Assembly (NCBI GenBank): GCA_009829735.1
Contig: CM020618.1
Coordinates: forward strand, 41,035,030 to 41,099,029
DNA from: Pyropia yezoensis
Lineage: Eukaryota; Rhodophyta; Bangiophyceae; Bangiales; Bangiaceae
Direction of reading: 5' to 3'
Length of the DNA: 64,000 nt
A model generated the notes under the pieces. That model ran no database searches. It saw only the letters and a program-made list of their open reading frames with translations, and was not told the DNA's origin. The position numbers and the translations under genes are program-made. Shown piece after piece: positions 44,093-54,247 of this stretch (within the stretch, counting starts at the first letter, position 1; every line of letters begins with the position of its first letter).

Positions 44093-44110
44093 TCCCCTGC
44101 TGCTCCACCA
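44093..44110 (-). promoter_or_regulatory. Primer-binding site of element C
   Basis: Read on the minus strand it is TGGTGGAGCAGCAGGGGA, four bases after the 5' LTR and identical to the sites of A and E. The equivalent site for copy 1 lies inside the N gap. Confidence 0.85.
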
Positions 44111-44114
44111 AATA

Positions 44115-44687
44115 TGTGGTATAAAACTCGATCCTCTCAGACACGTGTCTATATCCCTCGGGGGAAAGGGACAAGTAACGCAGAAAGGGGAACTACGAGA
44201 ATGGTATGCCTGTTGCCTCACGTGCCTGCTTGCAGGGCAAACAGATACGCACGGTAGTGCACACGGGGAAGAGGAAAGCAAACGCGCAGTTGTCTTTTTC
44301 CCTGAGGGCGCGGGCCGAGGGCGCCTCGCTGTCCCTCTTAACGTGCATCTGGGGGAACCCCGGCACGTTGGCCCGGTAGCCCCCCCCATAACCCCGAGTG
44401 GCCCCGACCCGAGTCTAACCTCGTCAGGTCGGGGGCCACTATCACTACTAATTCTATTCCCACTCACTAATCTCACACTCAAATTCTCTCAAATCAAGTC
44501 CCTCACAAATATGCAAAAACACATCAGAAATCCCTCTCTCGCGTGTGGATAGCGTAGTCCACCGCATCCCAGTGCCGGGCACGGGCCACGGCCGCCAACC
44601 ATCGCCACACGGCGGGCGTGTTCTGGCACCTGGTGCCCTCTGGTTGCAGTCCCGGGTCGGCGCCAAGTCGGGGCCAGGGATGCTACA
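44115..44687 (-). repeat. 5' LTR of element C (outer right)
   Basis: 573-bp LTR running on the minus strand from TGTAGCA to CCACA. It abuts the target duplication GCCGG at 44688-44692, after which the RT of element E resumes. Confidence 0.93.
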
Positions 44688-47019
44688 GCCGGATACTGGC
44701 AGATCCCGGTGGCGGACGAGGATATCCCCAGGACGGCGTTCGTCTGTCACAGTGGAGTGTACGAGTTCCTAAGGATGCCCTTCGGATTGTCCAACGCCCC
44801 CGCTACATTCCAGCGGGCTATCGACATTATACTGTCGGGGGTGAAGAGGCGTAACTGCCTAGTGTACCTCGATGACGTCATCGTCTTCTCGCGTAACATG
44901 GATGACCATGTGCAACATGTTGACAAGGTACTCCAACCCCCTTCGCCTAGCGAAGAGGAGGAATTCGAGTCGCTGAAGCGAGCCCTACTATCCCCACCCG
45001 TCCTTGCGTTACCGCACAGACGGGGTGCCTTCGTCATCGATGTCGATGCGTGCGATACCCAGGTGGGATGCACCCTGTTACAGGGGGAGACGTTGATCGG
45101 TTCCGAAAACGTTATCCTGGACCTACGTCCGGTAGGGTACTTCAGCCGGACACTCAACCCGGCTGAGCGGAACTATAGTGCAACCGAGCGTGAGTGCCTC
45201 GGAGTTATATGGGCAGTGCAACTGCTCCGTCCATACCTGGAGGGCTCCAGGTTCATCGTGAGGTCCGACCACGAACCCCTACGATGGCTCCTCAACCTTC
45301 GTGACAAGGATTCCGATAGCCATGGGAGGCTAGCCCGATGGAGGCTGAAGATGGCCGAGCACGACTACCGCACGGTGTATAAGGCTGGGTCAACCCACCA
45401 TCTCGGAGACGCATTGTCTCGACTCGACACCCCGAGCGGGGATACCCGCCCGGTGGACGAGGACATCCCGGTGGTACCGGTCTGCATGGTGGGTAACGCT
45501 ACCCAGGGTATGGTTGACCATACCATGGCACACCTTGCGTGCCCATTGACCCTCGCGGACTTCCGCGAGGCACAGGCCAATGACGATGACTGTAGACGTC
45601 ATCGTGCTAACCTCCTGGCCGGTACGGCCGGCATCTTCTCCGAGAACGAAGACGGACTCATATACCGGCGGGCACCCGCCGATGGACGACATCAAGTCGT
45701 GGTTCCCGTGTCCTTACGGCAAGCCGTCATGGAACGAGAACACGAGAACCCTACAGCCGGACACCCGGGGGGTTCACGTATGTTCGCAGCAATGCGAAGG
45801 TTCTTCTACTGGCCAGCAATGGCCGTCGACGTGGTCGACCACGTAAGGGGATGCCACCCCTGTGCACGTAACCGCATGAGTCTGCATAGGCGGGCGTCTG
45901 CCATGAAGCTATTCCCACCTGATGGGCCCAACGAGCAGGTCGCTATCGACATACTCGGGCCACTTCCGGTAACGGAAGAAGGGAACAGGTACATCCTGGT
46001 CATGTCTGACCGCTTCACTAAGCTGTCACGAGCGGCAGCCATCCCGAATGATACGGCATACACCATCATGAACGCAGTGGTTGACCACTGGATCAGTGCA
46101 TACGGAGTCATGAAGCAACTCCTCTCCGACAACGGAGCAAACCTTACGTCAGCATTCTGCACTAAGGTCCTGGGCATGTTCGGCATCAAACCACGTCGGG
46201 CATCCGACTACCACCCGCAAACCAACGGGCAGGTGGAGCGGTTCAACCGCACCATCGTCAAGATGCTACAGTGCTACGTGGCCGAGCACACGAACACTTG
46301 GGACAGGCTTCTGTCCGTACTCACCCTGGCATACAATGCCAGGCCACATCGGAGCATAAAACATCGCTCCGCTGGAGTGGGTCATGCCACAAGGCGTCGG
46401 TAACCTGACGCTGCCACCAGGCAGGTGCACTCGGTATGATACACCGAAAGGCCGACCGGCCGAACGTATCCACCTAGCTTGGTTGGCCAAGCTATCGGTG
46501 ATGATTCCTAAGCTCAAGGGTGCCCTTGACAGAAAACAACTTCGATATAAGAAGAACTTCGACGCCCGGTTACAGGTGCGCAACGCTACCCTGATAACAG
46601 GTGACTGGGTCTACATCAGACACCAGAAGTTCCGGGGCAATAATCTCATGCAACCGGTCAAGGGACCGTACCAGATTCTCCTCAGAGATGACCACTCTGA
46701 TATCTTACTCTCCGATACGGAGATCCAACGCATCAGTGTGAATGATGTCGCACCTGCTCCGAAGCCGGAACAGCCTCAGCCGGTACCGGCTGGGTTGCTA
46801 CATGAAGCTCTTACAACCCACCGGTCAGATGACCCGGTGGGACCGGATGGGATCCCATACCAAGTAGAGAGCGTGGTCGGACACACCGACCCGGACCTAC
46901 CAGGACCCTGGTACGTCAAGGTTATGTGGGTCGGATACGACTCACCCACCTGGGAACAGGCGGCGAATATACCCCGCCAACTACTCATGCCTTACATGAG
47001 GCGACGACGCCTACTGTAA
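44688..47019 (+). pseudogene. pol of element E, second part (RT to chromodomain)
   Basis: Resumes with GYWQIPVADEDIPRTAF directly after the C LTR. RT active site YLDD near 44865; RNase H about 45030-45420; integrase zinc finger and DDE core about 45740-46270 (DILGPLPV, LLSDNGANL, YHPQTNGQVERFN); and a C-terminal chromodomain-like segment about 46857-46990 (YVKVMWVGYDSPTWEQ), the most canonical of the four. It has several breaks; the stop of the last domain is TAA at 47017-47019. Confidence 0.83.
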
Positions 47020-47100
47020 CAACCCAACCGACACCGACTTCGGCTGTTGGGGGGTGAGGCTTATACCTACTAAGTAGGGTGTGACATGGTTACGGCAGCC

Positions 47101-47196
47101 TTAGGTTTCTAAGTCAAATCAGACTTAGGTTTCTAAGTCGAACCAAGCTTAGGTAACTTAGTAGAGCCAAGCTTAGGTAACTAAGTAAAACCTGAA
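47101..47196. repeat. 24-bp tandem repeat in element E
   Basis: Four units of 24 bp, each starting ttaggt and containing ctaagt or cttagt (47101, 47125, 47149, 47173). They lie in the AT-richer 480-bp gap between the pol stop and the end of the antisense ORF. Each unit holds a short inverted repeat (cttaggt...ctaag). This may be a transcription-end or insulator-like segment between the convergent genes. Confidence 0.75.
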
Positions 47197-47498
47197 CCTT
47201 AATAAGTTAACTTAAAGGTAAAGGCTAACCTCGATAATATCGAAGTAGCTAGGGGGCTTACACGGGAGGATGACCTCCCAAAGCCAAGACACAAAGTGAG
47301 GGAGGATAACCTCCCCAAGCATGAACCAACCGGAAGAAGTTGGACGGGAGGCAAGGCACCACTGAGCCAGAAGGGGTACTCCCCAAGGCAGCAAACAGAG
47401 GCAAGCAATGCCCCCAGCGGGGGATGAGTTAACACTCACTACTACCCGGCCACCATAAGGGCCACCGGGTCCCTCTCCCGTACAAACAATAACACTCC

Positions 47499-49868
47499 TC
47501 AGTGGGTAGACTCACTGCCCGAGGGAGGCCACTCACGCGTAAGCGCGTATACCTCCGTGCTCCACCGGTCGGCAATGTCACGACGGTCGATCACCCGAGT
47601 TACCCCGGTGCATAGCTGGACGAGGGTGCTGCGGCCAGCCTCCACGTCCTCCAGAGCTTTCCGGAGGCGGTCAAGCACGCCACCGAAGCAACGCGCTGAC
47701 CCAACCAGCGCAGCACCTGGGGGGATATCCCCCCAGCTAACAGAGAGACCCTCCCGCATTGCGCGGGTAACTAGGGCGACAACGCCTTCATACCAGAGAC
47801 GGGGACCCCCGTCATTCATGACAGGGGCGAGAGGTGACACTGGCGCAGCCAGAGGAGCCACAGGAGCCGACACGGCTACCACCGGAGCCGGTGGCACCTG
47901 ATACGAGGCCCGGTAGGACCCTACCGAAGGGGCTCCACCGTAACCCCGGCGGGGCTCCGCCCGACGACGGGACACCTCACGCTCCCCACCCGCAGAGCCC
48001 CACTCTCGGGGACGACGGCCAACCGCCGCCGGTATCGGGTTACCGAACCACGGGGCAAGGACCTGAAGAGGGTCATGGATAACCATGGGAATACCCAGGT
48101 CAGCAACAGCCTCGGTGGACGCCCACCCATGGCAACTGGACTCACCCGGCTGAGTACGCCGGATACGCAACGAGTGACGAGGCAAGGGGGAAGCCCCAGC
48201 CTGCGGGTCCCGGTACGGGGGAAGGGCCAACACCCCAGCCCAGTTCACGGCATCGTGAACAGCCAGCAGGGCTTCGAACTCCCGGGCCAACCCGGTTCGG
48301 GCAGCGATCAGGTCCACGCCCAACTGCGCGATGTGCCGACGGACACCCGTCGGAAGATGGAACGGGCGCCCCTGCCGACGGACGGACAGCAGGAAGGAGG
48401 AAGTCTGCCCGAGGGTAACCTCGAGGGTAAAGGTACCTTGCAACGGGTGGACCGGCCGGGAGGCCAACACACTCCCGAAGTATCGGAGACAAGGGCCGGT
48501 GTCAAACCGGAAAGCAGGGGCGGGTTCCCACCCCTCCTGGCACAGAGGCGGGCGCACGGGAGTGTATACAGGCGCACGACCGTTGCCGGTCTGCAACGCA
48601 CACGTTATATCGGTGCGGAACGCATCCGCCATGACACCATGGTTACGTCGCCAGCTCGACGCCGACTTCAAACCCGCCATAGGCGGGTAGGGAGCAGCCA
48701 ACGACAGATACGGGGGTACCCCCGGGTAGTAGTCAAAGTCGGGATACCGACCGGTATCGCCCACCGTCTCCCCGAACGCAACCGGCGCCGCCGCCGCCGC
48801 AATCCCCCGAGCACTAGCCGGGTAGTCAACCTCCCGCGGCAACGCGGGAGCAATCAGGTCGCATACCCCGAAGGCGGGGTCGAGGTAGACCTCACCCCGT
48901 CCCACCCGAGTACGCCAGAGCTGCGCATGCCGGTCGTCCGGCTGACTCAGGATCCAATGGTGTTCCACCCGGACCGCGTTCGGCTGGTTGACCAGCCGCA
49001 CCAGCTCCCGCTCCCAATTCGGGTCCACCTTGACGCGCCGGGAGAACTCTCCACGGGGATGGGGCAGATGGAAGTCCACCCGCATCCGCCCATCGGACTC
49101 CATTGACTCTTGCACAGTCAGGCCTCGAACCCGAGCCACCAAGTCGAACATCGACATGGCGGGTTGACCCGCCGCCACGGCGGCGCCGCCACCCAACGGG
49201 GCAACCCGGGCAGGACCAGGAAGAATAGGGGGCGCCGGGAGATGCCCCACCGGAAGAGGGGCCGGCGCCGGAGTCGCACGCGGCCGAGGAGGAAGAAGAA
49301 GGGCGGGCGCCCGCCCGGAGTAACTACCGGAGTCCACTGCCATCGGTGTAGACCCACCTTGACCGCCAGACGCCCGCGGCACCGCGGGCAGAGCAACGCC
49401 GCCACCCGAGCCCGACGGGGGCACCTCGGGGGCAGCAGGGGTAGACCCGCCACCCGCAGCCGCGGATGAACCACCCGGGCGGGCACCCGCGCCGTCTTGA
49501 CCCGCCGTCCCGGTCGGGGTGCCACCATAACCGCCTGACACGCCGGCGACGCCGTCTTGAGGGTGAGCCGCGCCGGCACCGGCGACAGAAGCCATCCGGG
49601 CCGCCGGAGGAGTAGGGGTAGACGCAGCAGCTACCCGCGGTTGCCCGCCACCCGACGGAGCCGTCGTGCCGCTGCACACGGACGACAAACCGCCCGGAGC
49701 ACCGTCCGAAGCCACACGAACGGTCACCCGGTCGTCCTCGTCCTCGGACGAGCTCGCGAGGAAGCACTCGGCGGCGGTGGCGGAGACGGGAACGTCGTCC
49801 ACCATCACCTCTTCCCCCTCCTCAGGCAGGAGGTCGTCCTCACCCCCGGGTACCTGGGGGTCCGACAT
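47499..49868 (-). CDS. Antisense ORF of element E
   Basis: 789 residues from ATG 49866-49868 (in-frame GTG further upstream at 49970 rejected). The N-terminus is acidic, then a long Gly/Ala/Pro/Ser-rich part to about residue 255. A globular part begins near 49150 (MFDLVARVRGLTVQESMES), with FTLEVTLGQTSSFLLSVRR about 48400-48345, and ends in a helical domain (FGGVLDRLRKALEDVEAG, near 47680). Opposite strand to gag-pol, convergent with pol. Similarity to the antisense proteins of A, B and C is weaker and limited to the two helical segments, but position and layout are the same. Unknown function. Confidence 0.7.
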   Translation of the reverse strand: MSDPQVPGGEDDLLPEEGEEVMVDDVPVSATAAECFLASSSEDEDDRVTVRVASDGAPGGLSSVCSGTTAPSGGGQPRVAAASTPTPPAARMASVAGAGAAHPQDGVAGVSGGYGGTPTGTAGQDGAGARPGGSSAAAGGGSTPAAPEVPPSGSGGGVALPAVPRASGGQGGSTPMAVDSGSYSGRAPALLLPPRPRATPAPAPLPVGHLPAPPILPGPARVAPLGGGAAVAAGQPAMSMFDLVARVRGLTVQESMESDGRMRVDFHLPHPRGEFSRRVKVDPNWERELVRLVNQPNAVRVEHHWILSQPDDRHAQLWRTRVGRGEVYLDPAFGVCDLIAPALPREVDYPASARGIAAAAAPVAFGETVGDTGRYPDFDYYPGVPPYLSLAAPYPPMAGLKSASSWRRNHGVMADAFRTDITCALQTGNGRAPVYTPVRPPLCQEGWEPAPAFRFDTGPCLRYFGSVLASRPVHPLQGTFTLEVTLGQTSSFLLSVRRQGRPFHLPTGVRRHIAQLGVDLIAARTGLAREFEALLAVHDAVNWAGVLALPPYRDPQAGASPLPRHSLRIRRTQPGESSCHGWASTEAVADLGIPMVIHDPLQVLAPWFGNPIPAAVGRRPREWGSAGGEREVSRRRAEPRRGYGGAPSVGSYRASYQVPPAPVVAVSAPVAPLAAPVSPLAPVMNDGGPRLWYEGVVALVTRAMREGLSVSWGDIPPGAALVGSARCFGGVLDRLRKALEDVEAGRSTLVQLCTGVTRVIDRRDIADRWSTEVYALTREWPPSGSESTH

Positions 49869-50459
49869 GGTGCAACCGGGGTAGCAGGGGCGCCCCGTGC
49901 AGAATAGCCGAGGCCGGCTCGACCCCGTACAGAGAACGCTCGCACGGACGAGCCAGGGAAGCGCGGGCACCCGCGCTTATAACCACACAGCTGGGCACCA
50001 GCGATAGGGAAGCGCGGGACGACCCGCGCCAGCCGACCTACGAGGGCGCTCCCGCCAGGCACCTGGGGCGGGGCCACGCCCCCCCCCACACGGGGTAATC
50101 GAGGGGGGGTCACCCCCAACCGCCCCCACGTAACGCGGGCAGCCCCCGCCCCCCACTCAATCGTCCACACGAGAGGGGCCCCCCTACCACCAGGCACCTG
50201 GTGGCGGATCCGCTTGCACCACCCCTCGGAAAGGGGGGTCGTGAACAGAAACCCGCATCGGGAATCTAACGGTCCGGAAAACGGATCGTGTGTGTACCAC
50301 ACAAAGGGGGGCACCCCCCTCAGACAACCTCGAAGAGGGGTGCCTGTCGCGACGGGGCGCAAAGCCCCACCCGACGGGTAAACGGTCACGCGACCCACTT
50401 ACATTCGGTAACCCGAATGCAACTCGACCCGAGGGCGGGCCGAATCTAAGGGGGGGATA
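49869..50459. other. Element E, region between antisense ORF and 3' LTR
   Basis: 590 bp of GC-rich DNA with no gene, ending in a polypurine tract at 50448-50457 (AAGGGGGGGA) two bases before the 3' LTR. As the upstream region of the antisense ORF it should contain its promoter or leader, but I see no clear TATA box. Confidence 0.7.
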
Positions 50460-50822
50460 TGTAGCAATATGGTTGGCCGTATTGTAACCCTAATACTAGG
50501 GGGGCTACTTCTAACCCTTAACTTTCAATTTGATAGTTCGTACTGGTCACGGTATCTATAAGTTACGTATGACCAGAGGGACTTGCATCTTGGGGTGGAG
50601 GGTAGTTAGTAGTGTCTCCGAGGGTTTATAACGTGGGGGCCGGCGGCGAATCCACCGCCGGCCAAGGTAGAACAACAAACCCCTCCCATTTGGGCTCCCA
50701 TCTTGGTCCCGTGGCTTGCGCTCCAAGGACAGCAACCTTGGCCTCCCGGTGACGTTGGTGCCGATCCCCTTTGGTAAGTGTTCCCTGAGAGTGGACGTGC
50801 GACGGATCCCTATTGTGCTACA
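50460..50822 (+). repeat. 3' LTR of element E
   Basis: 363 bp, TGTAGCA to TGCTACA, with three differences from 21600-21962. Confidence 0.93.
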
Positions 50823-51218
50823 AGGAACCTGCTGGAGGTAGGGGGCCGATCCCTCACCACTCACCGCCCCCGCCGGCGACGTGGCTGCGGGGAAGGCTCT
50901 GGAGTGGGGGGGTTGCAGCTGGCAGTGAGGCGCTAATCCCCTGCCGCCCGCCCCTGGGGCACCGACGCCTGTATCGGGTCTCATGTGGGGACAGGGGGGG
51001 GTGCAGCTGGCTGTGGGGGGCTGGTCCACTGCCGCGCATTCCCCTGCCGCCGACCCGGTGGTCGGGTTGGTGGAAGGGCGACGCACAGGGACCGCGGTAG
51101 GGGGCAGATGGGGTTGTGCGTGACCGGTATCCGTCGACGACCTGCTCGACTCCTTCCGCTTCCGCTGCTGCCCAACCAGCCATCATCACGGAGTGTCGCT
51201 GCAAATTGACACTATCTG
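50823..51218. other. Unassigned segment at the outer edge of element E
   Basis: About 400 bp, G-rich on the plus strand. It should continue element B's gag if E had a simple insertion, but its translation shows no gag motif. Homology to the A family starts only at about 51219. It may be a filler or part of another element brought in by a rearrangement. Confidence 0.5.
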
Positions 51219-51485
51219 CGGATCGGGGGTATACGGGTGGCCTCCCCAGCGTAGGGCGGCCCAGTGGAAGGTGAAGGGGAGGTGGTGGTGATGGTGAAGT
51301 GTGAACTGAGGAGAGCAAGCTGCCGAGTGGGCAAGCTTGAGGACAGGGGCGGTCAACGTGACCGCCTCCACATCCGCGTTACGTACTCGATGGGGGACAG
51401 CAAGTCGCGCCCCCAACGCCGAGGCGTGCGTTTACGCACCCCCTCACAGGGCCGACCGGGTCGGTCGGAACTGAGGAGAGCGGAG
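51219..51485 (+). other. 3' internal end of element A
   Basis: Homologous in inverted orientation to 51960-52195 of A-prime, so the two form an inverted repeat around the LTR at 51486-51954. It ends in a polypurine tract (51473-51485). It carries the uninterrupted form of the sequence into which A inserted in A-prime. Confidence 0.75.
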
Positions 51486-51954
51486 TGTGGCAGTATTGAC
51501 CCCCAGGTAGGGGGGCAACACGTGCCATGCAAGGGGCGGCAGGCCACTAGCCTGATCCGTTCTTCCCCCTGCATTTGGGTCCATATTCCCTAAGTTTGGG
51601 ATAGATAGCTTAGTAGTAAATCCAACTTGGATTTGAGGGTTTTCTGCATTTATCATCTTGAATTTTCGTGTGGCCCGGTGGGCAGGTGCTGGGGTGGGAG
51701 ATTCTGAGTGGCGAGATTCTGAGGGGACCCTGGGGGGATAAGGGGAGGGACAGCGGGGCTTGGCCCTGCGTCCCCGTCCCGACCAAGAAACTGTTGGACC
51801 ACACACCATCTTCTTGTTTGTCAGTGGGGGGATTGCCCCACGATAGGGATAGAGTGTGTGCGACTTGCACTTCTTCCGGTTCCTCCGACACGGGAGGCAG
51901 CCCTTTTACACCGCCCCAACTTGGGTGCCGTGTGTGCGAGGTGTTTTTGCCACG
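51486..51954 (+). repeat. 3' LTR of element A
   Basis: 469-bp A-family LTR in plus orientation, preceded by a polypurine tract and followed by the resumption of A-prime after a five-base near-repeat of 5187-5191. Confidence 0.85.
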
Positions 51955-52262
51955 CCCGTCGGCCCTGCGAGGGGGCGTAGGAACGCACATCGCGGCGTTG
52001 CGGGCGCGACTTGCTGTCCTCCCGATACGTCACGTGGACGTGGAGGCGGTCACGTTGACCGCCCCTCTCCTCAAGCTTGCGTACTCGGCAGCTTGCTCTC
52101 CCCGGTTCTCACCTCACTACCACCAACACATCTCTTTGACCTTACCCTGGGTCGCCCCACGCTGGGGAGGCCACCCATCTACCCGCGATCCGAGTCCCCC
52201 TCAACTCGAGGTGGGTCTCGTGCAACTGCAACCAGGTCGTCTCACCCTAACTTGGAGAGAGC

Positions 52263-54136
52263 CATGGTGACCTCGGGGGTGGAGACTGACTCCCTGGATG
52301 AGCGTGTGGAGGACACATCCTACTATGCAGCGCCCGCCGGGAATTCCGGCGGGAGCTCCGCGATCGCTCCGGGGGATGGGACTCCCACGTCACCCGGCTT
52401 TGGGTTGACGGCGGGATCTCCCCCGGAGGCGGGACAAGTTGTCCCGCGTGAGGCCTTGGGGCGGTGGTTTTACCCCGCTTGGCCTCTGTATGAGGACGGG
52501 TTGACTGTTCTTCGCTGTGGCCGACTTGGCACAGCGATGACAATTTGCCTTCCTGGATGAGAACGAGGTCGAGAACGTGCAGCGGGCCAAGGCCATGGTG
52601 GACCGCAAGGGCACTATCCCGGGCACTGGCGATGTGCCGTTCTTCACTTGGGACGCGGTGGCAACTCGTCCCCCGTACCTTCGCGAGGTCGATTCGCACA
52701 CTCATCACTTTGATGTGCGGATGGAGAAGGACTTCCGGCGAGGTCCCTACTTGGTCACCTCGGCTCAACTCGAGTTTCCGCAGCAGTCCCCTGCTAGCAA
52801 GGAGAAGTACTACCCTAAGAAGCCCGAGGGATGGCCTCAAGTTGAGGTCCCCTACGGGTTCCCTTCGTTGCTGCCACGGTTGCTCGACCACTTCGGCTCC
52901 GTCATGTTGACGGCTAGCCCATATCACCTGGTGTGGGCCATGTTGGCCACCCAGTGGCTCCTCGAGGTCATGTCGACCTGGGTGTCCTGTGTCCAGCGGC
53001 GGGGGATGCTCTGGCATCTCCCCCTCCGGCTTATCCAAGGTTTGGAACAGCTCACCACTCAGCTAGCTGCTGCGGGGTGCTCATCAGGACAACTTTTTCT
53101 ACTTGAGGAGATGCTCCGCCTCCACAAGTTTATCGAGTGGGAGAGCATTGAGCACAAGTTGCGCCGCCCCACTCGTGGGCCCAAGGACGATGGCGCACTT
53201 CGCCAGTTCGTATGGGTCGGTCGTGAACTTCACGACGGCCGTGTGGTACTTCAAGAGGGGCTGGGCATCGGGGACTACCCGTATACCCCTGGGGTGGAAC
53301 GCCACACCGCGCCTCCCCCGGACAAGGCAATCGTGGTGGCCGTTCCCTCCTACGGGGGCTACCTGACTCAACCCACTGCGGGGGCCCCGAGTAGGGGTCG
53401 CAGTTACTCTAGGGCTCACCCAACTCGGCGAGCACCTCCGCCTCCTCCCGTCCCTTTCCAGAGGCACGGGGACACCCCGATAAGCGTTGCCGCTGAGTCG
53501 TCCACCCAGGTGTCCCCCAACTTGAGGGCCACCCTCCTTACGGTCTATCCCAAGTTGGTATTGCCGGCCACGCCCTTGACCTCCGAAATGAGGATCACCA
53601 CGTTCGTGCGCACCATTTCTTGGTTGGCCGCGTCGGCTGCAACCCTTCAAGTTTCTGAGACTCCTCAACTTGAGGAGCGCCTTCGCACTGTGGTGGCGAC
53701 CGCGAGATGCGAGTCGGTAGCGGGGTTCATCACGACCGAGTTGGCTCGTATTGGGTCAATTGTGCCCCAGCCAGCCCCACTTGGGCGTGGCAAGCGTCGG
53801 GCGAGCCGGGCATACTCGCCTCCTCGCCGTCGTCGCCGTCACTCGCGGCGGTCTCCCTCCGTGTCGCGAGACGAGTTGTCTGACTCCGTATCGGAGTCCT
53901 CTACCCCGTCAGAGACGGAGTCGGTCCGGCGTCTGCGTCGTCAACTTGCGCGCAAGACCAAGCAGAAGAGTAGCCGCGGTCTTCGCCACTTGGGCGACCG
54001 TGAGGGGCGCGACGGTTCCGACTTCGAGCCGCCGCCCCCGCCGACGGGTGGGGAACGTTATCGGCGTGGGTCTTGCCGCACGCCTCCACGTGAGGGCGAG
54101 GGCCGTGGTGTTGGGGAGTCTGGCATGCGTGCCTAG
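52263..54136 (+). pseudogene. Antisense ORF of A-prime
   Basis: Region from ATG 52263 to TAG 54134-54136, opposite to gag-pol and 111 bp tail-to-tail from pol. It shows the same features as the element A copy: FFTWDAVATRPPYLREVD, the YYPKKPEGWPQVEVPYG core near 52810, the helical stretch with TQWLLEVMSTWVSC near 52950, a second helical segment near 53590-53740 and an Arg/Ser-rich C-terminus near 53785-53990. About one break. The N-terminal part lost from element A is present here. Confidence 0.72.
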
Positions 54137-54247
54137 TTCGCAGCTGCCTTTGTTGTGAGAGTGTGAGGGTTAGGGCTGTAGTTAAAAGCCACTCTGCGTA
54201 CCACTTCGACTTGAAGCACTCTCTTGGCACTGTTACTCGGCCTTCCC

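Larger units (their letters stand above)
25946..44687 (-). mobile_element. Element C: tandem Ty3/gypsy chromovirus, minus strand, looks whole
   Basis: Youngest layer, inserted in the RT of element E with a perfect 5-bp target duplication. Structure: LTR (25946-26518), internal region 1, middle LTR (start hidden in the N gap, end 35608), internal region 2, LTR (44115-44687). Each internal region holds a plus-strand antisense ORF of 705 residues, pol of 1319 residues and gag of 586 residues, all open. The outer LTRs appear identical over 573 bp, and the two internal regions differ at only a handful of residues. Such a three-LTR tandem can come from unequal recombination between LTRs, or from misassembly at the gap. 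It could still be capable of transcription. Confidence 0.9.
21600..50822 (+). mobile_element. Element E: Ty3/gypsy chromovirus, plus strand
   Basis: Fourth layer, in the gag of B. 5' LTR 21600-21962, primer-binding site 21964-21981, gag 22188-24371, pol 24380-25945 continuing at 44688-47019 around element C, a 24-bp tandem repeat, antisense ORF (47499-49868, minus), polypurine tract and 3' LTR 50460-50822. I see only three differences between the 363-bp LTRs, so it is young. Pol has several breaks besides the C insertion, while gag and the antisense ORF are open. The 5 bp outside the two LTRs (AGGGT and AGGAA) do not match, so one flank was altered after insertion or the element is recombinant. 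Confidence 0.85.
5192..51954 (+). mobile_element. Element A: Ty3/gypsy chromovirus, plus strand, inserted in A-prime
   Basis: Same family as A-prime. Order: 5' LTR (5192-5660), primer-binding site, gag (5780-7726), pol (7723-11705), antisense ORF on the minus strand (11817-13482), then elements B and E, then its 3' end at about 51219-51485 and 3' LTR (51486-51954). The two LTRs differ by about 3-4%. The flanking 5-bp target copies agree at four of five positions. Gag is open; pol carries about three to four breaks, and the antisense ORF is cut by element B. Part of the antisense ORF's N-terminal region is not present on the far side of the insertions, so the right junction has been rearranged. 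Confidence 0.75.

Noticed and set aside
50823-51218. Missing 5' part of element B
   Set aside because: Reverse translation shows no gag motif upstream of PPLGVFEFL and no similarity to the B LTR.
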